A DNA stretch of 64,000 nucleotides from Hymenobacter metallicola. Lineage in GTDB: Bacteria > Bacteroidota > Bacteroidia > Cytophagales > Hymenobacteraceae. Below the pieces are notes generated by a model, which saw only the letters and a list, made by a program, of their open reading frames with translations, searched no databases and was not told the origin of the DNA. The DNA is taken from contig NZ_SRMB01000003.1 in the NCBI RefSeq assembly GCF_004745645.1, forward strand, positions 558,001-622,000, given 5' to 3'. The position numbers and the translations under genes are program-made. Numbering within the stretch: the stretch's first letter is position 1; each line of letters starts with the position of its first letter. Below, in pieces: positions 25,272 to 35,055 of this stretch.

Positions 25272-28200
25272 TCAGCCGTTTGCGACTTCCAGCTGCACGG
25301 GCACGTTATACTCATCAAATTCGAGCACCGAGCCGCCGCTGATTTCGGGCGCAAAATCCAGGGCCAGGGCCTGAATTTCCTCCCGGATGTAGCTTCCGAA
25401 CGACTGCACGGCGGCTTCCAGCTCGGGCTGCTGACCTAGCGTCACCCGGATTTTGTCCTGCACTTCCAGGCCGCTGTCCTTGCGCAGGTTTTGCAGGCGG
25501 TTCACCAATTCGCGGGCCACGCCTTCCTGGCGCAGCTCCTCGGTCAGGGTCACGTCGAGGGCCACGGTGAGTGGACCATCGGTGGCCACGAGCCAGCCGG
25601 GCAAGTCGTCGGTGCGGATTTCCACGTCGTCGGGGGCCAGGGTGTAGGTTTCCCCCTCGATTTCGACGGCCAGCTGCCCGGTTTTTTCGAGCGTGCTGAT
25701 TTCCTCGGCCGTCATCTGCTGGATGCGGGCCCCTACTACCTTCAGCTTAGGTCCGTATTGCTGGCCCAGACGCTTGAAATTGGGTTTCACCGACTTCACC
25801 AGCACCCCGCTGGTGTCGTCGAGGAACTCCACGTGCTTCACGTTCACCTCGGCGCAGATCAAATCCTCGACCTTACCGACCTGTTCGCGCGTGGTGTCGT
25901 TCAGCACCGGCACCAGAATGCGCTGCAGGGGCTGGCGTACCTTCAGCACCGACTTCTTGCGCAGGGAGTGGGTGAGCGAAGAAATGCGCTGAGCCAGTTC
26001 CATGCGTTCCTCCAGGGCCTTGTCGATGCGGGTTTCGTTGGCTTCTACCAGCAGCGTGAGGTGAATTGATTCGGGCGCCAGCGGCGTGCTCTTCGCTACT
26101 GCTTCTTCGCGCATGCCACCGGTCATGTTCTGGTAAAGCCATTCGGCGAAGAAAGGCGCAATAGGAGCCATAAGCTGCGCTACTACTACCAAGCATTCCT
26201 GCAGGGTTTCGTAAGCGGCTTTTTTGTCCTGGGTTAGCTCGCCCTTCCAGAAGCGGCGGCGCGAGAGGCGCACGTGCCAGTTGGACAGCTGATCGGTGAC
26301 GAAGTCCTGGATAGCGCGGGCAGCCTTGGTGGGGTCGTAGGCATCGTAGTAGCCCCGCACTTCGAGGATGAGGGACTGAAGCTTGCTCAGAATCCAGCGG
26401 TCCAACTCACCCAAATCCGAATGCGGCACCCGGTCAAACTCGCGGGCCTGGAAACCGTCGAGGTTGGCGTAGAGCGCGTAGAAGGAGTAAGTGTTGAAGA
26501 GCGTGCCGAAGAAGCGGCGCTGCACCTCGGTAATACCCGCCAGGTCGAACTTGAGGTTGTCCCAGGGCTGGGCATTGGCAATCATGTACCAGCGCGTCGC
26601 GTCGGGGCCGTACTGGCTGATGGTGCTGAACGGGTCGATGGCGTTGCCGAGGCGCTTGCTCATCTTGTTGCCGTTCTTGTCCAGCACCAGGCCGTTGGCC
26701 ATGACGTTTTTGTAAGCCACCGAGTCTTCCAGCATCACCCCCAGGGCGTGCAGAGTGAAGAACCAGCCGCGGGTTTGGTCTACGCCTTCGGCAATGAAGT
26801 CGGCGGGGAAATTCTGCTTGAACTTCTCACCATTTTCCAGCGGGTAGTGCCACTGGGCGTAGGGCATGGCGCCGCTGTCGAACCACACGTCGATGAGGTC
26901 GGTTTCGCGGTACATGGCCTGGCCGCTGGGGCTCACCAGGAAAATATCGTCCACGTAGGGGCGGTGCAGGTCGATTTTCTTGGTCGACTCTTCTGCGCTG
27001 CCATCGGCCATGACCCAGTTGCCATCCACCTTGCGGTAGGGGTTGTGGGTCATGATTTCGGCGGCCACGGCCTTGTCGATTTCGGCGCTGAGCTCCTCGA
27101 TGGAGCCGATGCAGATTTCCTCGGAGCCGTCCTGGGTGCGCCAGATGGGCAGGGGCGTGCCCCAGTAGCGGGAGCGGCTCAGGTTCCAGTCCACGAGGTT
27201 TTCGAGCCAGTTGCCGAAGCGGCCGGAGCCGGTGCTGGCGGGCTGCCAGTTGATGGTTTTGTTGAGCTCGATGAGCCGGTCTTTCACCGCCGTGGTTTTG
27301 ATAAACCAGGAGTCGAGCGGGTAGTAGAGCACGGGCTTGTCGGTGCGCCAGCAGTGGGGGTAGGTGTGCTCGTACTTCTCCACTTTGAAGGCCGTACCGT
27401 CGCCCTTCATGCGGATGGCAATGCTTTCGTCGAGGGTCTTGTAGTCGGCCCCGCTCTGGTCGTGGCCGTCGTAGTTTTTCACCCAGCGGCCACCGAATTC
27501 GCCCATTTGGGTTACGTAGCGGCCGGTGCGGTCCACGATGGGACCCAGCTTGCCTTCGTCGTCGGCTACCAGCAGGGCGGGCACGTCGGCCAGGGCCGCG
27601 GCGCGGAAGTCATCGGCGCCGAAGGTGGGCGAAATGTGCACGATGCCGGTACCGTCTTCGGTCGTTACGAAGTCGCCGTTGATAACGCGGAAAGCGCGCT
27701 CCTCCCCTTCAAAGGCCGGAAAGCCCTTGTCGTGGCCGAAGAGCCGCTCGTAGCGGATGCCGATGAGGTCGGAACCGGTGAATTCACCTGCAACAAACCA
27801 TTTAGTGATGCGGCCTTTTTTGTCAACTAAAGGCAATTCACCTTTCGATTCACCAGTGCTAGAAACGTATTCCGACTCCTTGCCTTCCAAAGCGTGAACG
27901 AAATATTTTTCGAACAATGCCTTTGCTACAACTACCGAAATTTCCTCTTTGGTGTAAGGATTAACCGTATCAACCAAGTAGTAAACGATGTTCTTACCAA
28001 CTGCCAAGGCTGTATTGGCTGGCAGAGTCCAAGGTGTGGTTGTCCAAGCCAAGATGTATATGGCACCACCGTTTGGTCGGCGAGACACCTGCTCAGCCGC
28101 GGCAAACAGCTTCTCCGACTTCTCGTCGCGCTGCACCTTGAACTGGGCCACGATGGTCGTGTCCTTTACGTCGCGGTAGGTGCCGGGCTGGTTGAGCTCG

Positions 28201-28778
28201 TGCGAGCTGAGGCCCGTGCCAGCGGCCGGGGAGTAGGGCTGGATGGTGTAGCCCTTGTAGAGCAGGCCTTTGTCGTAGAGCTTTTTGAGCAGAGCCCAGC
28301 AGCTTTCGATGTACTCGGGCTCGAAGGTGATGTAGGGGTCGTCGAGGTCCACCCAGTAGCCCATTTTCTCGGTGAGGTCGTCCCACTGGGCCTTGAAGCG
28401 CATCACGGTTTCGCGGCAGCGCTGGTTGTAGTCCTCGATGCTGATTTTCTTGCCGATGTCCTCCTTGGTGATGCCCAGCTCTTTTTCCACCTGCAGCTCG
28501 ATGGGCAGGCCGTGGGTATCCCAGCCGCCTTTCCGGCTCACCTGCTTGCCCAGCAGCGTCTGGTAGCGGCAGAAGATGTCCTTCACGGTGCGGGCCATGA
28601 CGTGGTGAATGCCGGGGGCGCCGTTGGCCGAAGGCGGACCTTCATAAAACACGAAGGTGGGCTGCCCGTCGCGGGTGCTCACGCTTTTCTCAAAGATGCC
28701 GTTCTGCTTCCACCACGCCAGGATATCGGTACCGACCTGGCCGTAGTTGAGCGGCTGCTTGTATTCGGGGTAGTTCAT
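25272..28778 (-). CDS. ileS: Isoleucyl-tRNA synthetase
   Basis: A 1168-residue class I synthetase. The HIGH-type motif is GIHHVM at 56-61 (EGPPSANGAPGIHHVMART) and KMSKR lies at about 706 (NGNKMSKRLGN). The editing CP1 domain lies between (e.g. YLLAWTTTPWTL-like YILAWTTTPWTLPANTALAV). The length and motifs fit the eukaryote-like, mupirocin-tolerant IleRS2 type usual in Bacteroidota rather than the ~940-residue E. coli type. It is the first gene after the 28.8-28.9 kb palindromic element, which separates it from the RND gene. Confidence 0.95.
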   Translation of the reverse strand: MNYPEYKQPLNYGQVGTDILAWWKQNGIFEKSVSTRDGQPTFVFYEGPPSANGAPGIHHVMARTVKDIFCRYQTLLGKQVSRKGGWDTHGLPIELQVEKELGITKEDIGKKISIEDYNQRCRETVMRFKAQWDDLTEKMGYWVDLDDPYITFEPEYIESCWALLKKLYDKGLLYKGYTIQPYSPAAGTGLSSHELNQPGTYRDVKDTTIVAQFKVQRDEKSEKLFAAAEQVSRRPNGGAIYILAWTTTPWTLPANTALAVGKNIVYYLVDTVNPYTKEEISVVVAKALFEKYFVHALEGKESEYVSSTGESKGELPLVDKKGRITKWFVAGEFTGSDLIGIRYERLFGHDKGFPAFEGEERAFRVINGDFVTTEDGTGIVHISPTFGADDFRAAALADVPALLVADDEGKLGPIVDRTGRYVTQMGEFGGRWVKNYDGHDQSGADYKTLDESIAIRMKGDGTAFKVEKYEHTYPHCWRTDKPVLYYPLDSWFIKTTAVKDRLIELNKTINWQPASTGSGRFGNWLENLVDWNLSRSRYWGTPLPIWRTQDGSEEICIGSIEELSAEIDKAVAAEIMTHNPYRKVDGNWVMADGSAEESTKKIDLHRPYVDDIFLVSPSGQAMYRETDLIDVWFDSGAMPYAQWHYPLENGEKFKQNFPADFIAEGVDQTRGWFFTLHALGVMLEDSVAYKNVMANGLVLDKNGNKMSKRLGNAIDPFSTISQYGPDATRWYMIANAQPWDNLKFDLAGITEVQRRFFGTLFNTYSFYALYANLDGFQAREFDRVPHSDLGELDRWILSKLQSLILEVRGYYDAYDPTKAARAIQDFVTDQLSNWHVRLSRRRFWKGELTQDKKAAYETLQECLVVVAQLMAPIAPFFAEWLYQNMTGGMREEAVAKSTPLAPESIHLTLLVEANETRIDKALEERMELAQRISSLTHSLRKKSVLKVRQPLQRILVPVLNDTTREQVGKVEDLICAEVNVKHVEFLDDTSGVLVKSVKPNFKRLGQQYGPKLKVVGARIQQMTAEEISTLEKTGQLAVEIEGETYTLAPDDVEIRTDDLPGWLVATDGPLTVALDVTLTEELRQEGVARELVNRLQNLRKDSGLEVQDKIRVTLGQQPELEAAVQSFGSYIREEIQALALDFAPEISGGSVLEFDEYNVPVQLEVANG

Positions 28779-28808
28779 TGTTTAAGACTTAGTATCTAGC
28801 CGTAGCCG

Positions 28809-28940
28809 CCTCACCCCTAGCCCCTCTCCGAAAAAGGAGAGGGGACTAGAAATAGAAACAACAGACTAGTTAAGAGAACTAGAATTTTAGATTTTAAAAG
28901 CTAGTTCCCCTCTCTTTTCGGAGAGGGGCTAGGGGTGAGG
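28809..28940. repeat. Imperfect 40-bp inverted repeat between ileS and RND gene
   Basis: The left arm (28809-28849) and right arm (28901-28940) match as inverted copies of a CCTCACCCCTAGCCCCTCTCC-type sequence, with one insertion and little other change. A 51-base AT-rich spacer separates them. Each arm is also internally palindromic. It is a REP/MITE-like intergenic element. The right arm ends 3 bases before the RND stop codon and probably acts as its terminator. Confidence 0.7.
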
Positions 28941-28942
28941 CC

Positions 28943-31369
28943 TTACGAATCCAGCTTCTTCTGCAGCGGGATGCGGCGCAGGTTGATTTCCGCGTCGTCA
29001 TCCTCTTCGTGGTAGGTGTGGTCGAAGTGCTGGATGAAGGATTCGTTGATGTTTTCATCCTTGCCGTGCTCGAAGGTAACGAGCAGGGAAGGCAGCAGGA
29101 TCAGGTTGGAGAAGTTGGTAATCAGCAGGGAGGCCGACATGAGCAGGCCCAGGGCTTTGGTGCCCCCAAACTCGGAAAAGGCAAACACCGAAAAGCCCAG
29201 AAACAGCACAATGCTGGTGTAAATCATGCTGGTACCGGCCTCCGAGAGCGTGGTGCTGATGGCAGCCTTCACCCGGTGGCCGTTGGCGGCCAGCTCCTGC
29301 CGGAACTTGGCCAGCAAATGGATGCTGTTGTCGCCGTCGATGCCCAGGGCAATGCTGAAAATAAGCGCCGTGCTGGGCTTGAGCGGGATGCCGAAATAGC
29401 CCATAATGCCGCCGGTGAGCAGCAGGGTCACGAAGTTGGGCAGCAGGGTAAAGAACACGGCCCGGATGCTGCGGAACAGAATCAGCACCACCAGACCCAC
29501 CAGCACGAAGGCAATAACGAGGCTTTCCTTGAGGCTGTTAATCAGGTACTCGTTGCCCTTGGTGAAGAGAATCGTGGTGCCGGTGAGCTTCACGTCCATG
29601 CCCGTGCCGTTGAAAATCTGCTTGATCTGGGGCCGGATCTGGTTCGAGAGCAGCGTGTCGAGGTTGCGGGAGCCGATGTCGGCAATTTTCAGCGAAATCC
29701 GGGCACTCTGGCCAGTGGAGTCGGTGAAGGAGCGGATCAGCTTGCTGTCCATCCCCCCGCCCTTGCCCTGGGAATGGGCCAGGTAACTCAAAATAAAGTT
29801 CTTCTCCGAGTTGTCGGGCAGGCGGTAGTAGTCGGGGTTGTCGTTGTAGAAGGCCTGGGTCGAAGCCTTGAGGAAGGTCACGATGCTGACGGGCGTGGTC
29901 AGCACGGGCTGGGTGCGCAGAAACTTCTCGAACCGGTCGATTTTTTCCAGGTTCTTCAGTTTCATGATGCCCCGCTTCGAGCCGGTATTCACCACGATTT
30001 CCAGGGGCATGACGCCGTTGAAATGCTGCTCGAAGAACTTCAAATCGGAGTTGACCGAGCTGTCTTTGGGCAAGTCATCCACCATGTACGACACCGATTT
30101 CACCTTCAGTATTCCACCAATCGACAAGGCCACCATCGCCAGAGCCGCCAAGTAGACCGTGCCCCGGCGCTCCAGCACGAGGTGCTCGAAAAACTCCAGC
30201 AGCTTGGTCAGCGGCGTGGCGTCGAGGTGCTCGAGCTGCTTGGGCGTGGGCGGGGGCAGGATGGTGAAGACAATCGGAATTAGGATAAACGAGACCAAAA
30301 AGGCCACGAAAATATTGATGGTGGCCACGGCCCCAAACTGGAACAGAATGGCAATGTTGGTGAAGCAGAACACCACAAAGCCGATGGCCGTGGTGGTGTT
30401 GTTCATCAAGGTCACCAGGCCGATTTTGCTCACTACGCGCGTCATGGCCAGCACCTGGTTGCCGGATTTGCGGTAGTCGTAGTGGTAGCGGCTGAGCAGG
30501 TAGGTACAGTTCGGAATGCCGATAACGATGATAATGCTCGGTATCAGGCCCGTGAGCAGGTTGATTTTGTAGCCCATGAGCACCATCGAGCCAATGCACC
30601 ACACCACCACGATGAGCACAATCAGGATGGGAAACACCACGGCAGCCCAGGTCCGGAAGAACAGGAAGAGCGTTATGGCCATCATGACCACCGTCAGGGC
30701 CACGAAGAGCTTCATTTCTCCGGCTACCTTGGTCGTCATCGTGGCCCGCACGTAGGGCAGGCCGGCGTAGTGCATCCGGATGCCGGTTTTCTGCTGAAAA
30801 CGCTCGGCGTGGCCCAGAATGACCTTCATTACCCCTTCCCGCTTCGAGGAGTTCAGAAACTTGGGGTCCATGGTGAGGGCCAGCAGGGTGGCGCCCGTGG
30901 TGGGCGAAATCAGCTGGCCTTTGTAGAATTCCTGCTGGTTCACGACCCGCATCAGGGAGTCCAGCTCGGCCTGGCTTTGGGGGGCCTGCTTGAAGATGGG
31001 ACTGGCCCGGAAGCTTTGGTTGCTGGTGTCCTTTTCGAGCTTGATGAGCTTGGTCACCGACAGCACGCCGTTGACGCCCTGCACCTTGGCCAGGGTGTCA
31101 GTCAGGGCGCGCAGCTCGTTGAAGTTGCCGAGCTTGTACACGCTGCTGTCCTGCAAGCCGAGCACCAGCACGTTGCCGTCTTCGCCGAAGGTCTTCTTGA
31201 ACTGCTGGAAATAGACCATGTCCGGGTCGTCGGGGCTGACGACCTGGGCAAAGTCGTAGGTCATTTCGACGTTGCGGGCGTGCCAGCCCATAAACACCGT
31301 AATAGCGGCCAGGAGCAGAATCAGAATCCGCCGGTGCTTGATATTGAATAAGGTGAGTTTACTCCACAT
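28943..31369 (-). CDS. RND-superfamily (MMPL/Patched-like) transporter
   Basis: An 808-residue membrane protein with the duplicated layout of one TM, a periplasmic loop, then five TMs, twice. The first half holds AVVFPILIVLIVVVWCIG and the sterol-sensing-like TAIGFVVFCFTNIAIL; the second half IAFVLVGLVVLILFRSI, IALGIDGDNSIHLLAKFR and TSIVLFLGFSVFAFSEF. It is most like MMPL/HpnN hydrophobe exporters. These move lipids or hopanoids using the proton gradient; the substrate here is unknown. No partner membrane-fusion protein or outer-membrane channel is adjacent. Confidence 0.88.
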   Translation of the reverse strand: MWSKLTLFNIKHRRILILLLAAITVFMGWHARNVEMTYDFAQVVSPDDPDMVYFQQFKKTFGEDGNVLVLGLQDSSVYKLGNFNELRALTDTLAKVQGVNGVLSVTKLIKLEKDTSNQSFRASPIFKQAPQSQAELDSLMRVVNQQEFYKGQLISPTTGATLLALTMDPKFLNSSKREGVMKVILGHAERFQQKTGIRMHYAGLPYVRATMTTKVAGEMKLFVALTVVMMAITLFLFFRTWAAVVFPILIVLIVVVWCIGSMVLMGYKINLLTGLIPSIIIVIGIPNCTYLLSRYHYDYRKSGNQVLAMTRVVSKIGLVTLMNNTTTAIGFVVFCFTNIAILFQFGAVATINIFVAFLVSFILIPIVFTILPPPTPKQLEHLDATPLTKLLEFFEHLVLERRGTVYLAALAMVALSIGGILKVKSVSYMVDDLPKDSSVNSDLKFFEQHFNGVMPLEIVVNTGSKRGIMKLKNLEKIDRFEKFLRTQPVLTTPVSIVTFLKASTQAFYNDNPDYYRLPDNSEKNFILSYLAHSQGKGGGMDSKLIRSFTDSTGQSARISLKIADIGSRNLDTLLSNQIRPQIKQIFNGTGMDVKLTGTTILFTKGNEYLINSLKESLVIAFVLVGLVVLILFRSIRAVFFTLLPNFVTLLLTGGIMGYFGIPLKPSTALIFSIALGIDGDNSIHLLAKFRQELAANGHRVKAAISTTLSEAGTSMIYTSIVLFLGFSVFAFSEFGGTKALGLLMSASLLITNFSNLILLPSLLVTFEHGKDENINESFIQHFDHTYHEEDDDAEINLRRIPLQKKLDS

Positions 31370-31386
31370 AGGCCGCTAAAATTTAG

Positions 31387-31416
31387 CAAAGGTACGCAAT
31401 GACTGACTGGTAGAAA
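31387..31416 (-). promoter_or_regulatory. Probable promoter of the RND gene
   Basis: On the minus strand a TTT (-33 region) is followed after 19 bases by TACCTTTG, an exact match to the Bacteroidota -7 consensus, just upstream of the RND start codon. Confidence 0.5.
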
Positions 31417-31526
31417 GATGAGGCCGTTGGGGCTGCCGGCCCCGCCAAGCGGCAAACCTAGCCGGTACTAGCCCCGCCGACCGCCCTTACTCGACGCCCG
31501 GCCCGCTTTAGCCGACCGAAAACGAA

Positions 31527-31561
31527 AACGGGGCCGCCATGCTCAGCATGACGGCCCCGTT
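31527..31561 (-). terminator. Terminator of glyS
   Basis: AACGGGGCCG / CGGCCCCGTT outer stem, inner CATGCT...CATG, with a T-rich tail on the minus strand, 30 bases past the glycyl-tRNA synthetase stop. Confidence 0.7.
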
Positions 31562-31590
31562 CTACTAGCACTGGGCAGCTGCTGAACTTT

Positions 31591-33114
31591 CTAGAGGTTC
31601 TCGAAAATTCGCGACAAACTCACGGCCTCGCCGATGTAGGCGCGCAGCTCACTGATGGGCATGCGGGTCTGCTCGCGCGAGTCGCGGTGGCGCACCGTTA
31701 CCGTGTCGTCTTCCAGCGTTTGGCCGTCGACGACGATGCAGAAGGGCGTGCCGATGAGGTCCTGGCGGGTGTAGCGCTTGCCAATGGCGTCCTTCTCCTC
31801 GATGATGATGCGGAAGTCGTGCCGCAGGGAGTTGAAGATTTCGGTAGCTTTTTCGGGCATGCCATCCTTTTTCACCAGCGGGAAAATAGCGGCCTTCACC
31901 GGCGCTACGGCCGGGTGCAGCTTCAGGAAGGTGCGCGTCTTGGTCGTCTGCTGCTCGCCTTCACCCTCCGTGATGGTTTCCTCGGTGTAGGCGTTGCAGA
32001 GCGTGGCCAGGAACAGCCGGTCGGCCCCCACCGAGGTTTCGACCACGAAGGGCACGTAGTTGCCGTAGGCCTTGCCGGTTGCCGGGTCAATGTCGGCGTC
32101 GAAGTAGTTCTGCTTTTTCTTGCTGTACTGCTGGTGCTGGGTCAAGTCAAAGTCGGAGCGGGAGTGGATACCCTCGATTTCCTTGAAGCCGAAGGGAAAC
32201 TCGTACTCGATGTCGACGGCGGCCTTGGCGTAGTGGGCCAGCTTCTCGTGGTCGTGGAAGCGCAGCTTGTCGGCGGGCAGGCCCATTACCTCGTGCCAGC
32301 GGCGGCGGGCGGCTTTCCAGTGCTGATACCACTCCTCCTCGGTGCCGGGGCGCACGAAGAACTGCATTTCCATTTGCTCAAACTCCCGCATGCGGAAGAT
32401 GAACTGCCGGGCTACAATTTCGTTGCGGAAGGCCTTGCCGATCTGGGCAATGCCAAACGGCACCTTCTGGCGGGCCGACTTCTGCACGTTCAGGAAGTTG
32501 ACGAAAATGCCCTGGGCCGTTTCGGGGCGCAGGTAGATTTCATTGGAGCCCTCGGCCACGGCGCCCATCTGGGTCGAGAACATCAGGTTGAACTGGCGCA
32601 CGTCGGTCCAGTTGCCGGTCTTGCTGATCGGGCACAGGATTTTCTCGTCGATGATGAGCTGCTTGACGCCGGCCAGATCCTCGGCCGTGAGCAGGCGGCC
32701 CATTTCGGCCAGCAGGGTTTCGGCCCGGGCTAGTTCGCCGTTCTTCTCGTACTCGGCGGCCTTTTCTTCGAGCAGCACGTCGGCGCGGTAGCGCTTCTTG
32801 CTGTCGAGGTTGTCAATCATGGGGTCCGAAAAGCCGTCGACGTGGCCGGAGGCTTTCCAGGTGGTCGGGTGCATGAAGATGGCCGCGTCGATGCCCACCA
32901 CGTTCTGGTTGAGCTGGGTCATGGCCTTCCACCAGAGCTGCTTGAGGTTGTTTTTCAGCTCCACGCCGTTGGGGCCGTAGTCGTACACGGCCGCCAGGCC
33001 GTCGTAGATTTCGGAGGAAGGAAACACGAAGCCGTATTCCTTGGCGTGCGACACGATTTCGGCCAAAGTGCCTTCGGTGGTAGTGGCGGCCGGTTTCTGC
33101 GGGGCGTTGCTCAT
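31591..33114 (-). CDS. glyS: Glycyl-tRNA synthetase (dimeric type)
   Basis: A 507-residue class II synthetase of the single-chain alpha2 type, charging tRNA-Gly. Visible signatures are FVFPSSEIYDGLAAVYDYGPNG at the start, the PETAQGIFVNF motif at about 196, motif 2 IAQIGKAFRNEI, and the C-terminal anticodon-binding domain from about 400 (PLVKKDGMPEKATEIFNSL). This differs from the alpha2beta2 GlyQ/GlyS of E. coli. Its upstream region contains simple GTGAGTAGT repeats and a -7 promoter box. Confidence 0.95.
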   Translation of the reverse strand: MSNAPQKPAATTTEGTLAEIVSHAKEYGFVFPSSEIYDGLAAVYDYGPNGVELKNNLKQLWWKAMTQLNQNVVGIDAAIFMHPTTWKASGHVDGFSDPMIDNLDSKKRYRADVLLEEKAAEYEKNGELARAETLLAEMGRLLTAEDLAGVKQLIIDEKILCPISKTGNWTDVRQFNLMFSTQMGAVAEGSNEIYLRPETAQGIFVNFLNVQKSARQKVPFGIAQIGKAFRNEIVARQFIFRMREFEQMEMQFFVRPGTEEEWYQHWKAARRRWHEVMGLPADKLRFHDHEKLAHYAKAAVDIEYEFPFGFKEIEGIHSRSDFDLTQHQQYSKKKQNYFDADIDPATGKAYGNYVPFVVETSVGADRLFLATLCNAYTEETITEGEGEQQTTKTRTFLKLHPAVAPVKAAIFPLVKKDGMPEKATEIFNSLRHDFRIIIEEKDAIGKRYTRQDLIGTPFCIVVDGQTLEDDTVTVRHRDSREQTRMPISELRAYIGEAVSLSRIFENL

Positions 33115-33282
33115 AATGTAGTAGTGAGTAGTAGGTATTGAGTAGTGAGCTGGAGAGTGGCGGGATAGTGAGCCAGCCGGTTTTGGAGTAGCCTGCCTGA
33201 CTTACCGCCACCAGCAGAACGACCCCTGTATCCTTTACTCGCTACCCCATACTAAATACTCACTACTGAATACTTATTCGGG
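33115..33282. repeat. Simple-sequence and inverted tracts upstream of glyS
   Basis: Several copies of TAGTGAGTA-like sequence (33118-33150) and the mirror form ACTCACTACTGAATACTTA (33258-33276) flank a unique middle part. It is a low-complexity intergenic tract in the putative glyS leader; no gene is seen. Confidence 0.4.
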
Positions 33283-33290
33283 CAAAAGTA
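33283..33290 (-). promoter_or_regulatory. -7 box upstream of glyS
   Basis: On the minus strand TACTTTTG matches TAnnTTTG exactly, about 170 bases upstream of the glyS ATG. No clear -33 TTG at the right distance. Confidence 0.35.
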
Positions 33291-33470
33291 GCAGAAACCG
33301 CCGGAGGCGCGGCAGAATGCAGCTTGGGAAAAGCCAGTATTTTCCACCTTCCGCCTCCTCTGCCGGCTTCTACCTCAGCCGATTACCCCGGCGCCCAACC
33401 CCAAATCGGTTCCTGCGTTAAGCGCATGCAAACGGGCGTTGTACCATTTTGGCGTAACAATTTCATAATC

Positions 33471-33500
33471 TTGCCCCGCCTAAAGGTCCCTCTACCTTTG
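33471..33500 (+). promoter_or_regulatory. Promoter of the phosphate transporter gene
   Basis: TTG at 33471-33473, a 19-base spacer, then TACCTTTG at 33493-33500: a full Bacteroidota -33/-7 promoter. Transcription would start near 33507, about 30 bases before the start codon. No PhoB-like box could be recognised. Confidence 0.65.
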
Positions 33501-33537
33501 GAACGATGAAAACCGATTTCCCATTAATTCCCCTTTT

Positions 33538-34938
33538 ATGTTTGGCTTAGAGCCTCATGTGCTTTTGCTGCTACTAGCCTGTCTGATAGCAGCTTGCGCC
33601 TTCGAATTTGTCAACGGTTTCCACGATACGGCCAACGCCGTGGCTACCGTGATTTACACCAACGCCCTGCGGCCCTGGGTAGCGGTAGTGTGGTCGGCCT
33701 TCTGGAACTTCATCGGCGTGTTTACCGGCGGCATCGGCGTGGCCATGGGTATTGTCTACCTGCTGCCCGTCGAAAGCCTCGTGGATCAGAACGTGTACCA
33801 CGGCATTGCCATGGTGGGCGCCCTCATTATCGGGGCCATTATCTGGAACGTGGGCACTTGGTACTACGGTCTGCCCTCGTCGTCGTCGCACGCCCTGATT
33901 GGCTCGATTCTGGGCGTCGGTATTGCCTTCAGCTTCCTGCCCGATTCGCCCAACGCGGCTGTCAACTGGAGCAAGGCCGGCCAAAGTGGCGTAGCCCTGC
34001 TGGTAGGCCCGCTGTTCGGCTTCTCGCTGACCATCATCATGATGTTCCTGCTCAAGCGCTTCGTGCGCACCAAGGCCATTTTCCGGGAGCCCCACAAACG
34101 CAAGCCCCCACCCATCTGGATTCGCCTGATTTTGATTGGTACCTGCACGCTGGTAAGCTTTTTCCACGGCTCCAACGACGGGCAGAAGGGCGTGGGCCTG
34201 ATTATGCTGATCCTGATTGGTATTGTGCCCACCTACTTCGCCCTCGACCATACCAAGAACCCCCTGGATATGCGCGACTCGCTGGTGAAGATTGAGCAGG
34301 TGATGAGCAAGGTGAATCCCGCCGAACTGAGCCCCGCCGACCAGAAAGCCCTGGCCGAAATCAAAACCCAGACCGATGCCCTCGACGTTATTTTCGCCGG
34401 CAAGACCAGCGTGAAAGAGCTGCCCCAGGACGCCCGCTTCCAGATCCGCAAAGGCATTCTGCTGACGGCCAACCGCGCCAAGAAACTGCTCGGCAGCGAG
34501 AAGGTAAGCTTGAGCTCCGCCGACCGGGCCACCTACGATGCCGCCATGAAAAACATGACCTCCTTCACCGATTACGCCCCTTTCTGGGTGTTGCTTATCG
34601 TGGCCACCTCGCTGGGCGTTGGGACGATGGTGGGCTGGCAGCGCATTGTGAAAACTATTGGGGAGCGGATTGGCAAGGAGCACCTGACGTATGCCCAGGG
34701 CGCTTCTTCGGAACTGGTAGCCGCCACCATGATTGGCTTGTCGACGGCCTACGACCTACCCTCCTCCACTACCCACGTACTGTCGTCGGCCATTGCTGGC
34801 TCGATGGTCGCCAACCGTGGTATCAAGAACCTGAACCCGCAGATGGTCCGCAACATTGCCCTGGCCTGGGTGCTTACCCTGCCCGTCACAATGTTCCTCT
34901 CCGGAGGCCTATTCCTGCTGTTCCGCGCCCTGCTGTAA
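33538..34938 (+). CDS. pit: Inorganic phosphate transporter, PiT family
   Basis: A 466-residue PHO4/PiT symporter moving phosphate with H+ or Na+. Both repeat signatures are seen: FVNGFHDTANAVATVIYT (24-41) and FFHGSNDGQKGVG (about 207). The two halves of membrane helices are joined by a long hydrophilic loop (about 240-345, with NPAELSPADQKALAEIKTQT). The second copy is inverted as in the family. It stands alone with its own promoter and terminator; no PhoU-like gene is adjacent. Confidence 0.93.
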   Translation: MFGLEPHVLLLLLACLIAACAFEFVNGFHDTANAVATVIYTNALRPWVAVVWSAFWNFIGVFTGGIGVAMGIVYLLPVESLVDQNVYHGIAMVGALIIGAIIWNVGTWYYGLPSSSSHALIGSILGVGIAFSFLPDSPNAAVNWSKAGQSGVALLVGPLFGFSLTIIMMFLLKRFVRTKAIFREPHKRKPPPIWIRLILIGTCTLVSFFHGSNDGQKGVGLIMLILIGIVPTYFALDHTKNPLDMRDSLVKIEQVMSKVNPAELSPADQKALAEIKTQTDALDVIFAGKTSVKELPQDARFQIRKGILLTANRAKKLLGSEKVSLSSADRATYDAAMKNMTSFTDYAPFWVLLIVATSLGVGTMVGWQRIVKTIGERIGKEHLTYAQGASSELVAATMIGLSTAYDLPSSTTHVLSSAIAGSMVANRGIKNLNPQMVRNIALAWVLTLPVTMFLSGGLFLLFRALL

Positions 34939-34963
34939 CGGCGGGCTTTCCCCGAATCATACA

Positions 34964-34996
34964 AAAAAAGCCGGCCCATTACGGGCCGGCTTTTTT
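34964..34996. terminator. Terminator of the PiT gene
   Basis: AAAAAAGCCGGCCC / GGGCCGGCTTTTTT with a 5-base loop, 25 bases past the stop; T runs on both strands. Confidence 0.85.
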
Positions 34997-35055
34997 ATTG
35001 CCGTAAGTTTTCGTAGGTCCGTGCCAACAATGGGAATAAGTCAAGAGCCCTGGCT

